Of a stretch of DNA of 64,000 bases, positions 1 to 11,102 are shown piece after piece (the stretch's first letter is position 1; the number at the start of each line of letters is the position of its first letter). Source of the DNA: Petaurus breviceps papuanus (taxonomy: Eukaryota; Chordata; Mammalia; Diprotodontia; Petauridae); the NCBI GenBank assembly GCA_028583685.1, contig JAMXIF010000073.1, forward strand, positions 3,748,016 through 3,812,015, read 5' to 3'. The notes below the pieces were generated by a model, which had not been told where the DNA came from, searched no databases, and was given only the letters and a program-made list of their open reading frames with translations. Made by a program: the position numbers and the translations under genes.

Positions 1-690
1 TAAGGCAAACCAGTATCTGGTTTCAGCCTTGTTACTTTTTTTATACTTGTTTCTGGTTGTAATCTTATGATATACAAAGAAGCTTTTTTGAAAATACGAT
101 GGTAATCTGAATAGATAGAAAATAAGATAATGGATTCTAGGACTAAGATATAAATATTATCTCAAGTAAGATAATATTTTAAAAATAGCAGCTGGTACTT
201 AGTAGGGGCTTAATAAATGCTTTTCCCTCTCCCTTTCTGCCTTATTTGGTAGATTATTTAGGATAAATTGTTTAACCTCTGCCTATAGCTGTCTCAAGTT
301 GTAATAGTGTTTTTCTCACATGCTAGTTAGTATGAGAAGAAAAAAAAATTGTTTTAACGCACACTTAGGTTCAGAGTACCAAAGTTTAGTAGTATACATA
401 AAAACATGGTACATACAAGACTAAAACATGCTAACATTATTGAGAAGAGATAGGTAACAATAGGAAGAGTAATCAAGGAAGATGATGAAACCAGATCAGG
501 TTGCTTGGGGACGTAGAAGGAATGGTCACCCTCCCAAACCAGTCAAGTCTGGGTCTAGCAGGATCAGGCAGTGGGGAAGGAAGGTAAGAAACATGGATCT
601 GGAGAATGGTCCAGATTCACACTAGTAGAGGGAATTGGTGGCCTTGGTGAGAGATATTCAGACGTAAGCTAGAGAAAGGGCTTTGAGCCG
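1..690. other. Intronic sequence, no clear feature
   Basis: AT-rich sequence upstream of the first LTR. A short MIR/L2-like tail (TTAATAAATGCTTTT) is visible near 209-223. Nothing else is recognised. Confidence 0.5.
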
Positions 691-1148
691 TGTACCGCCA
701 ACCTGATATTCACAGCACCAATGGCTGCTATGAGTATGTCAGCATAGTTCTAAATCGCAAAATACCAGACTCTCCATATGTAAGACAGATGCAAAACATT
801 TATTCAGACCCCAGAAAACCAAATCCCAACACCAAAAAACCGAATTCATCATAGAAGCAAAGAAATCTATGCACAATAACACTGCAGAGAGCACCAGCAT
901 CCCCAAGCCTTCCCACAAACACTCACAAGCCTAGCTATCTCCTTGCCTGCATCCTCTCTCTCCCACTGCACTAACTACCATTCTGACTCCCAGCTTCCTC
1001 TCAGCTATGTCTCACCCTTTCAACAAACTCTTCCCACCCCAGGCTCCATGTGGTTACATTTGGCCTATCAAGGGGCAGGGAAGATCTTCAGATTCCCTTA
1101 GGCCTTTTTAGGAGCCAGGAAGATCTTCAAATTCCCATTACCATCACA
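691..1148 (-). mobile_element. Solo LTR fossil, copy 1 of an LTR family
   Basis: The 458-bp segment has TG...CA ends, 5-bp flanks AGCCG/AGCCA (686-690, 1149-1153) and an AATAAA signal on the minus strand. It aligns over its whole length to 34514-34976. Divergence between the two is substantial, so the family is old. No internal retroviral region adjoins it. ERV class not resolved. Confidence 0.72.
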
Positions 1149-1297
1149 AGCCATTATTGCTGGTTTTACCTGCTTGTGTGTGTGTGTGGGGGGGGACCTT
1201 AGATTTGGGGGGGCTACCCTAGAGCTTCCTTTAACAGGTTAAGGTGGCGACCAGAATCATTTTAAAAATCTTATCTTTTTGGGGGAGGAGAGGAACT

Positions 1298-1395
1298 AAA
1301 TATATAGCAATAGATATACATATCTATAGATAAACATCTATCTGTAGATATGTGTGTATACATATCCATCCATCTATCTATGTCTGTTTGTATCT
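1298..1395. repeat. Degenerate (TATC)n-type simple repeat
   Basis: Interrupted ATCTATC/TATACATATC units, directly before a MAR1 SINE. Confidence 0.8.
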
Positions 1396-1407
1396 GTCTA
1401 CACATGT

Positions 1408-1640
1408 GCAGCTAAGTGGCACAGTGGATAGAACATTGGGTCTGGAGTCAGGAAGAACTGAGTTTAAATGTGGTCTCAGACACTTACTAATGTGACCCTG
1501 GTCAAGTCACTTACCCTGTTGGCCTCAGTTTCCTCATCTGTATAACGAGCTGGAGAAGGTAATGGCAAATCACTCCAGCATCTTTGCCAAGAAAACCCCT
1601 AATGGAATCACAAAGAGTTAGACATTCCACTTTGATGTTT
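1408..1640 (+). mobile_element. MAR1-type SINE
   Basis: Starts GCAGCTAAGTGGCACAGTGG. It has the CORE-SINE middle (CCTCAGTTTCCTCATCTGTA) and the Bov-B/RTE-like 3' part (AATGGCAAATCACTCCAGCA ... ATCACAAAGAGTTAGACA). Nearly full length. Confidence 0.9.
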
Positions 1641-1799
1641 CTTTTTGTTTTTCTTTTCTTTTTTAGTGAAAAAAAAATTTACCTTCTTTGTATAGAGAGA
1701 ACTAGAGTTCTTGCGACAATTTAGTTATCAAAGTATGTGTCAGATTTGGGTAAGACATTTTTAAAAAGTGAATCCTATGTAGAATTAAGTGAAAATTTG

Positions 1800-2005
1800 G
1801 TGCTGTGGAAGAGTGGCAGAATTTTGAATCAGAGAGCCTTGATTCCAATCCTAATGTTTACTTATTATTATGTGTCTGACCTTAAGTAAGTCACCTAATC
1901 TCTCTTGGATTCAGTTTTCTATTAAAAAGTGAGGGAGTTTGACTAGGTCAGTCACCTAGAGGAGGGGAGGTCCCTTCTAACTTTCAGTCTCTGATCTTAA
2001 TGAAT
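1800..2005 (+). mobile_element. MIR-like CORE-SINE, divergent
   Basis: tRNA-like head, AAGTAAGTCACCTAATCTCT core and a tail of the GGTCCCTTCTAACTTTCAGT kind. Old and diverged. Confidence 0.65.
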
Positions 2006-2302
2006 TAACTCTTGTTTCATAATAAAGCTTACAAATCAGCCCTCAAGAACTTTCCAAGTTATCAGTAAAAATTTAAAATTCTAAGTGAAAACCTTGGTTT
2101 ACTGATTTTCCACTTCCTTCAAAGTAGGCCATCTGCTCTTTCTGCTACTGGAGAAGAGTGACCAAATAATGGGAAGAATGTTGTAGAACTAACATCTCCC
2201 TGGCTTTGGCTACTATGACTTTGGTAATACAGTCTCAGAAAAGAAATCAGTTTTTTTGCATGCTTTGTGACTTTGTTAATTTATAGTAAGCTTATCTCTC
2301 TC

Positions 2303-2468
2303 TTTTTTTTTTGCTTTTTTTGGAGGGGGGAAGGTAGAGCAATTGGGGTTAAGTGACTTGTGCAAGGTCACAGGGCTAGTTTTTGTGTTTTTTCTGAGGC
2401 TGGATTTGAACTCAGGTCCTCCTGACTCCAGGGCCGGTGCTCTATTCACTGCACCACCCTAGCGACCC
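2303..2468 (-). mobile_element. WSINE1-like SINE
   Basis: Poly(T) at the left, GGGGTTAAGTGACTTGTGCA, then GAACTCAGGTCCTCCTGACT and a tRNA-like head reading CACCACCCTAGCG at the right: a poly(A)-tailed SINE on the minus strand. Confidence 0.85.
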
Positions 2469-2944
2469 CCAGCTTGTTATGTCTTAACCACTCCCTTCTA
2501 CCACCATCACACCTGTCCAGACTTTTTTCAGATAAACTGCTATGAAGCCAGAATTGGAGGATGAGGTTTTTAAAATCTAAATGTTAAGACTTTACATTTA
2601 TTCCTATTAAATTTCATCATACTAGATTGGGCCCAGCATTTGAACCTGGCTCTTTCATTTATAACTTTAGCCATCCTTTTAGTCTTTGACATACCTGACA
2701 AGCGTGCTGTCTATGCAGGTCAGTGGTTTTTATTTTTACTTCAGATCTGTAATTTTATCATTGAATTTCCAGTGTGGGAATTCCTTCTACTGGTACAGTT
2801 CAGCATTTCATCTTTAATTTGCAGTTTAAATAAGTTTAATAATCTACAGAAGTTAGCAACAGCACCAACAATAATGTAGAGCTTACGGCACTTAGAAGTT
2901 AAGTAGTAATAATAATAATTTACAACTTGGGGCACTTGGAGGTG

Positions 2945-3197
2945 AAGTAATAATAAGGACAAGTAACATTTATGCAGCACTTACTGTGTGTTGGGAACTA
3001 CATATGATCATATTTGATCTTCACAATAACCCTGAGAGGTGTTGTTATCCCATTTTGCAGATGAAGAAACTGAGGCAAATTGGGGTTAAGTGACTTGGCT
3101 AGAATGACAAAGCCAGCAAGTGTCTGAGGCTAGATTTGAACTCAAGTCTAGCTGACTCCAGGAACAGCAAGCACTCTATCCATTGTGCCATGTGGTA
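2945..3197 (-). mobile_element. MIR/THER1-type CORE-SINE
   Basis: Reversed MIR order: tail (ATTTATGCAGCACTTACTGT), ATCCCATTTTGCAGATGAAG core, then a tRNA-like head ending near CCATTGTGCCATG. Confidence 0.85.
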
Positions 3198-3449
3198 ACT
3201 TGCTGAGTGTTATATGGTTAGTATGTGTCAGATATAAGACTCTCCTCTCCCCCAGCTCTTTCTGACTCCAAAACTAGTTCTCTACCTACTCTGTCAAGAT
3301 ATCTCTCAAGTTCTTGATAAAAAATTTAATAACACGAGAACAGACAAATTCATCTTTGCGTTTTTCTGTTAGAAACCTGGTCTTGAAGAAGCCGTGCTCA
3401 CTCTTGGTTATTACTTGATTATCATGCTTCTTTGCTGAATATTCACTGA

Positions 3450-3745
3450 TAGTTGGCAAAGTGCTGGGCCTGGAGACAGGAAGATCTGAGTTCAGATGTG
3501 GCCTCGGGCACTTCATGGTTGTTTGATCCTGGGCAGATTGCTTTTCCTCTGTCTGCCTTGGTTTCTTCATCTGTAAAATGGAGATGATAATAGTACTGCC
3601 TCCCGGGGATGAAATAAGATTTTATAAAACGCTTAGCATAGTGTTTGGTACATGGTATGCTCCATATAAATGTTAGCTGCTGCTGCTGCTGCTACTACTA
3701 CTACTACTACCACTACCACTACCACTTCTACTACTACTTCTAGGG
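3450..3745 (+). mobile_element. MIR/THER1-type SINE with expanded triplet tail
   Basis: Full MIR order from GGCAAAGTGCTGGGCCTGGA to a tail TATAAATGTTAGC that runs into (TGC)n, (TAC)n and (CAC/TAC) triplets at about 3677-3745. The microsatellite seems to have grown from the usual GCTATTATTA end. Confidence 0.85.
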
Positions 3746-3814
3746 ATTAAAGTCAGTTTCACTGGCCTGTACAATTCCATTCTTTTCCTTTTTAGGGAAG
3801 AGGGGCAGAAGGAA

Positions 3815-3950
3815 TCAGACATTTAAACAAATCTGTTATTAAGCATGTATTCAGTGCCAGGTACTGGGAATACTAATACAAAGAATTGAATAGTCATCTC
3901 TAATGGAGATTGCATTAGATTGGGACTGACAAATTGGAATCTCTTTGCCG
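3815..3950 (-). mobile_element. L2 LINE 3' end
   Basis: Reverse complement of the L2 end: TTATTAAGCATGTATTCAGT, GCCAGGTACTGGGAATACTA, then a GGAGATTGCATTAGA block. Confidence 0.65.
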
Positions 3951-4232
3951 TTCCCTGATCCTGCAGATCTACTTCAGAAATCATTGATAATAGGCTCACA
4001 GTCACACAGCTTACCTGCAAGGTATAAAGGATATGAAATCCTGCTCTTTCTTTGGTTACAGAAGAAAATAATAAAATAAAACATTTGACTCAGTAGAGTC
4101 AGACACATTCCTAAAGGCTGTCTTCTAGGAAGGTAGCTCTTACATTAGGATTGTACAAGATTCCATTTTTAAGATAAATGCAGTCAGAGATCACAACTGT
4201 TAAATTACTCTGGTTGTCAACATTTTTTGCTA

Positions 4233-5212
4233 TTGTTCATTTGTTTCAGTTGTGCCTGACTCTTTGTGATCTTATTTGGGATTTTCTTGTCAAAGATATG
4301 CAGTGCTTTATTAATTTCTGGTTTACATCATTCATTTCCACCAGATTTTGAGTTACAACTTTTCTCCCCATTTTTCCCCTACTCACCTCCCCAAAATAGT
4401 GATCCCACTGAATATCCCCTCCTCCAAACTGCTCTCTCCCATATCTTCTCCTGTACCCCCTTAGACTTTTCCAGTAGGGTATATTGAAAAAAAAAAAGTT
4501 TAGAGATCCTGGGGGTTTGAAATCTGAAGAACTTATTTCAACTGGATTATATGTGTCAAACTCTCTGTCCTAAAAACAAAAACAAAAAAACCAAATGCCT
4601 GAGTGGAGTCAGGACCAGATAAAAATCTAATTGGGAAATATTTAACAAAACAAATAAAGTATATAATAAAACATAGATAATGTTAATTTGTGGTTTTCTA
4701 AGTCATAGGTGACCTTAAACAAGTTATGTCAAAGGACATGTGATGAAAAATGCTATCCACTTCTGGGGCGGGGGGAGACAGATGGAGTCTGAATGTAGAT
4801 TGAAACATACTTTTAAAAACAACTTTATAATTTTTTTTTCTTTTTGTCTGTATTTTCTTCAACATGACTAATTTGGGAATGTTTTGCATGACTATACATG
4901 TATAATCTATATAAAATTGCTTACCATCTTGAGGACAGGGAGAAAATTTGTAACACAAAATTTTTAAACTTGAAAATTATTTTTTTTGTTTACATGTATT
5001 TGAGAAACAATAAAAATTGAATTTCAAAAACTTAAAAAAAACAAAGATATGCAGTGATTTGCCATTTCCTTCTCTAGCTCATTTCACAGATCAGGAAACT
5101 GAGGCAAACAAGTGACTTGCTCAGCTACTAAGTGTCTGAGACTGCATTTGAACTCAGGTCTTCCTGACTTCAGGCCCAGAATTTTATCTACTGTGCCACC
5201 TCAATGCCTGAT
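4233..5212 (-). mobile_element. MAR1-type SINE split by an L1 insertion
   Basis: The RTE-like part (TGTGCCTGACTCTTTGTGAT) ends at 4305 and the element resumes at 5042 with GATTTGCCATTTCCTTCTCT through TCTACTGTGCCACCT. CAAAGATATGCAGTG is duplicated at 4291-4305 and 5042-5056, proving the interruption. Confidence 0.92.
4306..5041 (+). mobile_element. L1 3'-end insertion with unexplained 5' portion
   Basis: About 4720-5041 is a marsupial L1 3'UTR (GATGAAAAATGCTATCCACT, CAACATGACTAATTTGGGAA, AATAAA, A-rich end). The first ~415 bases are not L1 3' end. They hold a pyrimidine-rich block (to about 4490) and a piece near 4545-4710 resembling half of a hAT-like MITE (starting GTGTCAAACTC). All of it lies within one 15-bp TSD pair, which suggests a chimeric reverse transcript or a later rearrangement. 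Confidence 0.8.
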
Positions 5213-5289
5213 TAATATGTAGTGAGGCATAAAATGAAAAAGACATATATTTTTGAAAGGTATCCAGCAGGTTATTAGAGATGTGGAGA

Positions 5290-5475
5290 CTCATAGTGCT
5301 ATCAGATTTATAGCCTGAAGAAACCTTCAGAATCATTTAGTTCAATATTCTTCATTTCACAGTGAGACCAAAAGAGGTTAAATTGTCACAGTACTCATTG
5401 TCACATGACCAATAATTAGCATATTCCCTCTTTAGTTCAATCCTTTTTCCACTGCAAGCACTGTAGCTATCTTTT
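5290..5475 (-). mobile_element. MIR-like SINE
   Basis: Reversed MIR: a TTCATTTCACAGTGAGACCA core followed by a diverged head ending CTTTTTCCACTGCAAGCACT. Confidence 0.65.
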
Positions 5476-5654
5476 AAAAGGAGAGAGACCTTATTGATGG
5501 TAAGGTTGTTTGGCTCTTCTAGCTGTGGATAACATTGCTGTTATTAAACCCCAGGGTATTGAAGCCCCCAGAGCATTGAAGAACATCCTTAAATGATATT
5601 GGCCTAACTCCACATGGGAAAAACCAAGTGGATGAAAAGTGTCTATTGGATTGA

Positions 5655-5838
5655 GAGTTCTTAACCTTTTTTATGTGATGGACATTGTTGGCAATTTGAT
5701 GAAGCCTATGAGCCCCTTCTCAGAATAATGCTTTTCAATGCATAAAGCACATAAAATCACAATGGAAACCAATTATATTGAAATATTGTTACCAAAATAC
5801 TTAAATTCTCAGACCCTGGGTTCAGAAAACCTGGTCTA
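5655..5838 (+). mobile_element. hAT-type MITE (GTTCTTAACC family), copy 1
   Basis: Starts GAGTTCTTAACCTTTTTTAT, contains TGAAGCCTATGAGCCCCTTC and AATGCATAAAGCACATAAAA, and ends with a diverged inverted terminus. A second copy lies at 30055-30215. Confidence 0.7.
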
Positions 5839-6107
5839 GACTGCTGTGGTTGGATGGGTGGCAAGCCAGTAAGTTATCCTACCAACCTGTACATCTAGGA
5901 CAGACACTGCAGATATATGATGAGCTAGTTCCACAATTGAATAGGAGGAAGAGTGAATAAGTTGGATTGCATTTGAGAAATTCTGCAGTGCATTTAATGG
6001 TACCCAAGTGTTCCCTGACATATAATCATCTTTTTAACTACTGTATTCTTCCTGCTGATGACATGGGTTGGGACTGACTCAAACCAGTCACCTGGTCATT
6101 TCTTTTT

Positions 6108-6363
6108 GTTCTTGTTGAGTCAATTTCCTTCATGCCTGACCCTTTGTGACTCCATTTGGGGTCATCTTGGCAAAGACACTGGTGTGATTTTCAGTTTCCT
6201 TTTCTAGGTCATTTTACAGAGGAGAAAACTGAGGCAAACAGGATTAATTGACTTACCCAGGGTCACACAGCTGGTAATGTCTGAGACTACATTTGAATTC
6301 AGGCAGAGGAGTCTTCCTGACTCCAGGTCCTGCATTCTATCTATTGAGCCACCTACCTGCCCT
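6108..6363 (-). mobile_element. MAR1-type SINE, near full length
   Basis: TGAGTCAATTTCCTTCATGC at the RTE-like end, TTTTACAGAGGAGAAAACTG core and GAGCCACCTACCTGCC head. Confidence 0.9.
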
Positions 6364-7064
6364 GCTATGTTTGATACTAGAACAATATGGGACATTCATA
6401 GGTGATTCAGCAGTTAACCAAAGGAAATTTACTTAGCCATAGGAACAGAAGGATATTCACCAAGGTAGTGCTTTGAGGACACCTTGAATTGTTTCAACCA
6501 AACTAAGCCCCCTTGCCTGAATTGCCTGTTGTGGTCTGTCAGCTAAGCATCAGTGTGTAGCTGGACCTCTTTGTGGTTGCTTCGTCCTTGGGAGACCAAG
6601 AAATTATGTCAACAGCCTGAACTTTTAGTGCCCTTAAACCAATCAATTCTCAAAGATAACTTCAGTACCTTTTATGGAAAAACTACCATAACTTGCTAAG
6701 AGCATGGGCTAGGATATTGTTCCTACTACATGTACCACGTGATATATGGAACCCTATAACTTCTGAAGAATCAAAATTATGGGACAACAGGGAGAAACAT
6801 ATTTGTTTTCTTTAAAATCAAGCTTAAGAGAAACAAACAAAATACCCTCATAACCCAGTGAACACTGCTTTCTATTCCCTGCCACATGTGACAGAATATA
6901 CTTCATACCATCTCTATACCAAGTCTATCACCTTTCTGCTGAGAAGGGAAAGACATGCTATGCTAGAAGTCCTCTGAAATCATAATTGGTGGTTGACTAC
7001 AGTGATCGGGATTCTATGGTTCCATGATCTTTCAGTATTGTTTCCCCTTTATTCTATTCACTGG
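6364..7064. other. Intronic sequence, no recognised feature
   Basis: AT-rich, non-repetitive at the level visible here. No convincing ORF, splice pair or RNA gene. Confidence 0.45.
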
Positions 7065-7225
7065 GTAAGTTGTTCTCTTGGTCCTGTATACTTTGCATCC
7101 ATTCCCACAGGTCTTCCCAAGATTGTCTGAATTTGTCATATTTGTTGTGCTTTAAAAGCACAGTGATATTCTATTCTATTATTGCTCACTTTCCAATCAT
7201 CAGACATAAAACTTTGTTTTCCAGT
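7065..7225 (-). mobile_element. L1 fragment, old
   Basis: Reads as the reverse complement of the marsupial L1 3' region (equivalent of TTTCAGAAAAACCTGGAAGA near 12070, and AGTGATATTCTATTCTATTA). Strongly diverged. Confidence 0.5.
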
Positions 7226-8282
7226 ACTACAAAAAAAAAAGGTATATTTCCAATGGTCATCTGAAAATTACTTATGGCATAAAGGATGTCCACCAGAAAA
7301 TGTATTAGAAAAAAAAAGGTGGCCTGGGGTCCTTGAGCAAGAGTGAGAAAGATCAGATGGATAACCCCAGTATTCTACTGGTTTCCACAGAATGTTAAAA
7401 CACCTACTATAAGACCCTCAGCTTTTTGGGTAGATCTTTTAAGGGTGATTTCTGAGACAGTTATCACATAAGATGAGGATTGCTTGTGATTATACATAGA
7501 TTACTCGTATTTTACAAGTATTGACTTGTTCTCTTTGCTTCCATTTAAGTTCACTAGTTTGTATTTTTTTCTGTAATAAAGATCCTTCCTTTTATACATT
7601 TTAATATTCTTAGAGAAGTGGGTGGTTTTTGTTTTTTGTTTGTTTTAGTACTGAGACAAAGCTCTTAACACTTTTCTTAAAAATATATGACTGTACCGTG
7701 TACTACTGCTTTTCCTCACTTGTTCATAATAATGATATGGTTCTATAATCTTTTTTTAGTAATTTTTAAAAAGATACAGTGATAATTAAATGCCTGTGTT
7801 AGTCCCAGTCTTTTGAGTCTCATCAAACAGCCCAGAAAGTGTCTTTAGTTTTTTTTTAATGCTTATCATCTTTTATTGCTTTGAATATTTCCTATTAAAA
7901 GTAAAAAATTTTATATGTAATTCTCCATTTTCAAATTATAGCCCTATTGTTGAGGAACTTCAAGGCTTGGACTAGAAAAAGAATCAAGAGACAGTTTAGA
8001 TATCAGTACAATTATTTTTTGACCATGCCCTTCCACCCAGGTTTGACAATCCCTCTCATTCTTTAGCTAGGTTGAGGGCTGCTTGACAACTCCCTAAGCT
8101 CTTTTCAGCCTGCTGCCCAAAATGGAAATGGAGCTGGGGACCCGAAGATAGGAACAAGCAACTGTGTTAGAACTGCTCTTAACAATGTAATTTTCATTTT
8201 CCCGGCAAGAGGAACGAGAGCCAATAAGGCCCTTTGAATGCTCAATAAGAATCCTATGAGGTTTTCTAAGTTTACAGTTTGT
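7226..8282. other. Intronic sequence, no recognised feature
   Basis: T-rich unique sequence. Nothing coding or repetitive is recognised. Confidence 0.45.
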
Positions 8283-8432
8283 TCCCTCTCTCTCTCTGTC
8301 TCTCTCTTCCTCTTCTTCTCTCCCCCCCTTCTCTCTCTCTCTCTTCCTTCTTCCCCTCTCCCCTTCTCCCCTTCTCTCCTTTTCTCCCTATCTCTTTCTC
8401 CCCCCTCCTCTCTTTCTTTCTCTTTCTCTTTG
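8283..8432. repeat. Polypyrimidine (CT)n tract
   Basis: About 150 bases of nearly pure C/T on the plus strand (CTCTCTCTCTGTCTCTCTCT and CCCCTTCTCCCCTTCTC blocks). Such mirror-like tracts can form triplex (H) DNA. Long ORFs across it are low-complexity artefacts. Confidence 0.95.
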
Positions 8433-8509
8433 AAGTAGATCTGGACCTAAAAAGAGAAAATTGAGAATGAGTAAAGATTCCTCAATCATTACACTTCAAT
8501 TAGTGAAAA

Positions 8510-8632
8510 TGTGATGATAATACTGATAGTATCTAACTTATATAGGGCTGTTGTGAGAATCAAATGAAATAAATCAAATTTGGCATTTTTGCCAGCTTTA
8601 AAACACTATATAATTGTCAGAGATTATTGAAA
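8510..8632 (+). mobile_element. MIR 3' fragment
   Basis: GGGCTGTTGTGAGAATCAAA followed by a diverged ACACTATATAATTGTCAG tail. Confidence 0.65.
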
Positions 8633-8984
8633 TGAAACATTCTGATTTTTTTAAGGTTAGAAAAGTAGTGAGATCATGTTAGGGTAGCTAGTAAATAAAC
8701 CTAAGCAATGTTATAAAAATGGCTTTTTGGTACAGCCTTGATTTGGGATGGAAATGAGTCAGAGGAAGGTAAAACTTTGGTGACAGTTCTCAATTGGCAA
8801 CTGTAAGAACCATGCATTTAACCATACAAACATCTTAACTCTGCTGCAGCTCAGAACGCCTCACTGTACAGTGCCGCCCAGTGTGACTTCTGGCCCTAAG
8901 GCAAGATGAAATATGTAATTGTCCTTCAATCCTGCCTTATGCAAAAGAACAGGTAGTAATAGTTCTTGTGGTCTTCATCACAGC

Positions 8985-9228
8985 AGCTAGCACTTACATA
9001 GTGCTTCCTCTGTGCCAAGTGCTGTGCTAAGTACTTTTAAAATATTCTCTCATTTTATCCTTACAAAACCCCTGGGAGTTAGCTGTTATCATCATCCCTG
9101 TTTTACAGGTGAGGATGCTGAGACAAACAGGTTGAATGACTTGCCCAGGGATGCAAAACTAGTAAGTGTCTGAGTCCGTTTGAACTCAGATCTTCCTGAC
9201 TCCAGGCCCAGTGCTATATTCACAGTAA
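8985..9228 (-). mobile_element. MIR/THER1-type CORE-SINE
   Basis: AGCACTTACATAGTGCTTCC tail, CCTGTTTTACAGGTGAGGAT core and AGATCTTCCTGACTCCAGGC head in reversed order. Confidence 0.88.
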
Positions 9229-10062
9229 GGAAACCTGCTTTATGAATGTGGTATTTTAATCTTACTTAATATACAGTTGATTTTTTAAGAAGCTGCGTTT
9301 ACATTTTATAAGGTTGAACTGTTATTTATGAAATATTAAGATCCACGTTTTGTTTTCTGACCCAATGTCATTTATGTAGCATAGTTTCGCTTTACTAATG
9401 TTGCAGTGTGGCTTGTGTCTTCTGTATAATTTCCTGTATCTAATAATTAAATTTCTTCTACCTTCTATGATGAAATTTCTGACAGCAAAGCATGTTGCAG
9501 CAATGTATCTTCTCTTTGAGTAGAGGTATTAACCTTTGTGTGTAATTTTTTTCCAAATATATTGGGTTATGTTAATGCTCATGTTAAAGAACAGAAACAT
9601 TCACAGACAACTTGGCAGGCATTAGAATAATTTTTATTTGATCACTTCTTACCATCCTCCAGTGTCATCCCTTCCCTCCCAAACAGCATTAATAATAACA
9701 AAAATCCTTAAAGTATAATGCAACCCTAAGGATTGGTAAAAGAGAAATTGCTTGATTCAAGGCATCTTTTAGTGATTTCTTCATTTCTATGCCCTAGTAG
9801 ATTATGAAACTTATAAAAGAAAAGATAATTTTAATGTATCAAATCAGTGTTTTTTTTGTAAAACCTATGCATTAAATCTTTAAAAGCAATTTTTAAAAAA
9901 TGCCTACTCTGAAAAGTACTAAGTCACATAAGGCTAATTTTAAAAAAACACTGCTTTGGATCAGTTTTAAATTTTGCATCCGTTGTAGATTTCATCCTGA
10001 AAAGGATTTGATTATTTGCAGTACCTCCCCTTCCCTTCTCAACCTCCCTCTCTTCCATTGTT
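9229..10062. other. Intronic sequence, no recognised feature
   Basis: AT-rich unique sequence between SINEs. Nothing supported. Confidence 0.45.
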
Positions 10063-10232
10063 GTTGCAGTCATTTCAGTCGTGCTCACCTCTTTGTGATT
10101 CCTTTTGGGGTCTTCTTGCCAAAGATACTGGAGTGGTTTGTCATTCCCTTCTTCAGCTCATTTTACAGATGAGAAATTGAGGCAAACGGGGTTAAGTGAC
10201 TTGTCCAGGGTCACAGGGCTAGTAAGGATCCA
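10063..10232 (-). mobile_element. MAR1-type SINE, head missing
   Basis: GTTGCAGTCATTTCAGTCGT to TCCAGGGTCACAGGGCTAGT. The tRNA-like head is absent. A C/T-rich stretch (about 10236-10390) follows. Confidence 0.88.
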
Positions 10233-10395
10233 CCGCAGTGACTTCTCGCTACCACTCCCTTTTTCTTTTCCCTCTGACATCATCCCCCTTCTTTCTCTTT
10301 GTCCCTCCTCTCATCTTCTTCCCACTCTCTCCTCTGTCTTCCCTTCCACCTCACCCTCCTCCACTCCCTTACTCCAATCCCCCCAAGTACAGTCA

Positions 10396-10605
10396 AATCC
10401 TACTGCAGATCAGCACCGGAGCTTTAGTCTTTTCTGATTTTCTAACCTGGTTGGGTTTGCATCGTTTTAGGAAGCCTGGTGGCTCACCATATTGATGCCA
10501 GACATCTTAGCTCTACTGAAACTCAGAATTCCTAAACTCACATGATCCACAAGCCTCAGCAGTCTCAGCAGCAGGGACTACAGGTGTTTGTTACCACAGA
10601 TTTGC
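10396..10605 (-). pseudogene. RN7SL: 7SL (SRP) RNA pseudogene, antisense
   Basis: The plus strand reads as the complement of 7SL RNA: GATCAGCACCGGAG, CTAACCTGG, TTTTAGGAAGCCTGGTGG, CACCATATTGATGCC, AACTCAGAATTCCTAAACTC, AGCCTCAGCAGTCTCAGCAG, GGGACTACAGG. These occur in the right order for the S domain followed by the 5' Alu domain. Substitutions and internal gaps are many, and the 3' end of 7SL is missing or unrecognisable on the left. It is an old processed copy, not a working SRP RNA gene. 7SL copies are common in mammals. Confidence 0.85.
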
Positions 10606-10844
10606 TTTCAGTAAATTTTTTTAATAGGCAATAATGCTGGATATTGTAGCTTACTTTTTATTAGATGCTTTACCACAATATTCTCTTCCTCCCTGTACAT
10701 ATAGAAACTGGTTTAGATGCAGGAATTGTTTCAATTTTTCATCTTATTGCTTGAAAGATTTAAGAGTTTGATTTATTTTTTCCCAATTAGGATTCTCTGT
10801 TGTTGCTAAACACATAATTTTTCTGAAAATTATGTATTAATTAA

Positions 10845-10905
10845 GTGTCTGAGCCTGGATTCAATCCCAGGTCATTCCGACTCTGGGGCCGGTGCTCTTA
10901 CTGGA
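10845..10905 (-). mobile_element. WSINE1-like SINE fragment
   Basis: AAGTGTCTGAGCCTGGATTC, CAGGTCATTCCGACTCTGGG and GCCGGTGCTCTTACT match the head half of the WSINE copies; the rest is absent. Confidence 0.7.
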
Positions 10906-11052
10906 AGGTACTGTTAATATGTCCATTTTATAGATGAGGAAATTGAGGCAGATAGAGGTTAAGTGACTTGTCCAGGGTCACACAGCTAGTAAATGTCTGA
11001 GACTGGATTTGAACCACAGGTCTGGTGCTCTATCCACTGTACTAACCACCTA
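10906..11052 (-). mobile_element. MIR-type CORE-SINE
   Basis: CCATTTTATAGATGAGGAAA core and GTCACACAGCTAGTAAATGT through TCTATCCACTGTACTAACCA. Confidence 0.85.
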
Positions 11053-11102
11053 TTGTAAATATAAAGATGCTCATTTGTGATAAAAAAAAAAAACTGGTAC
11101 AA

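Noticed and set aside
8238-8464. Ser/Pro/Leu-rich open frames
   Set aside because: They are translations of the polypyrimidine tract; no start context, splice sites or domain.
10105-10495. 110- and 85-codon open frames
   Set aside because: They run across a MAR1 SINE, a C/T-rich stretch and the 7SL pseudogene.
10535-10590. Alu-like antisense match (AGCCTCAGCAGTCTCAGCAG, GGGACTACAGG)
   Set aside because: Alu is primate-specific, and the match continues into the 7SL S domain, so 7SL itself is the source.
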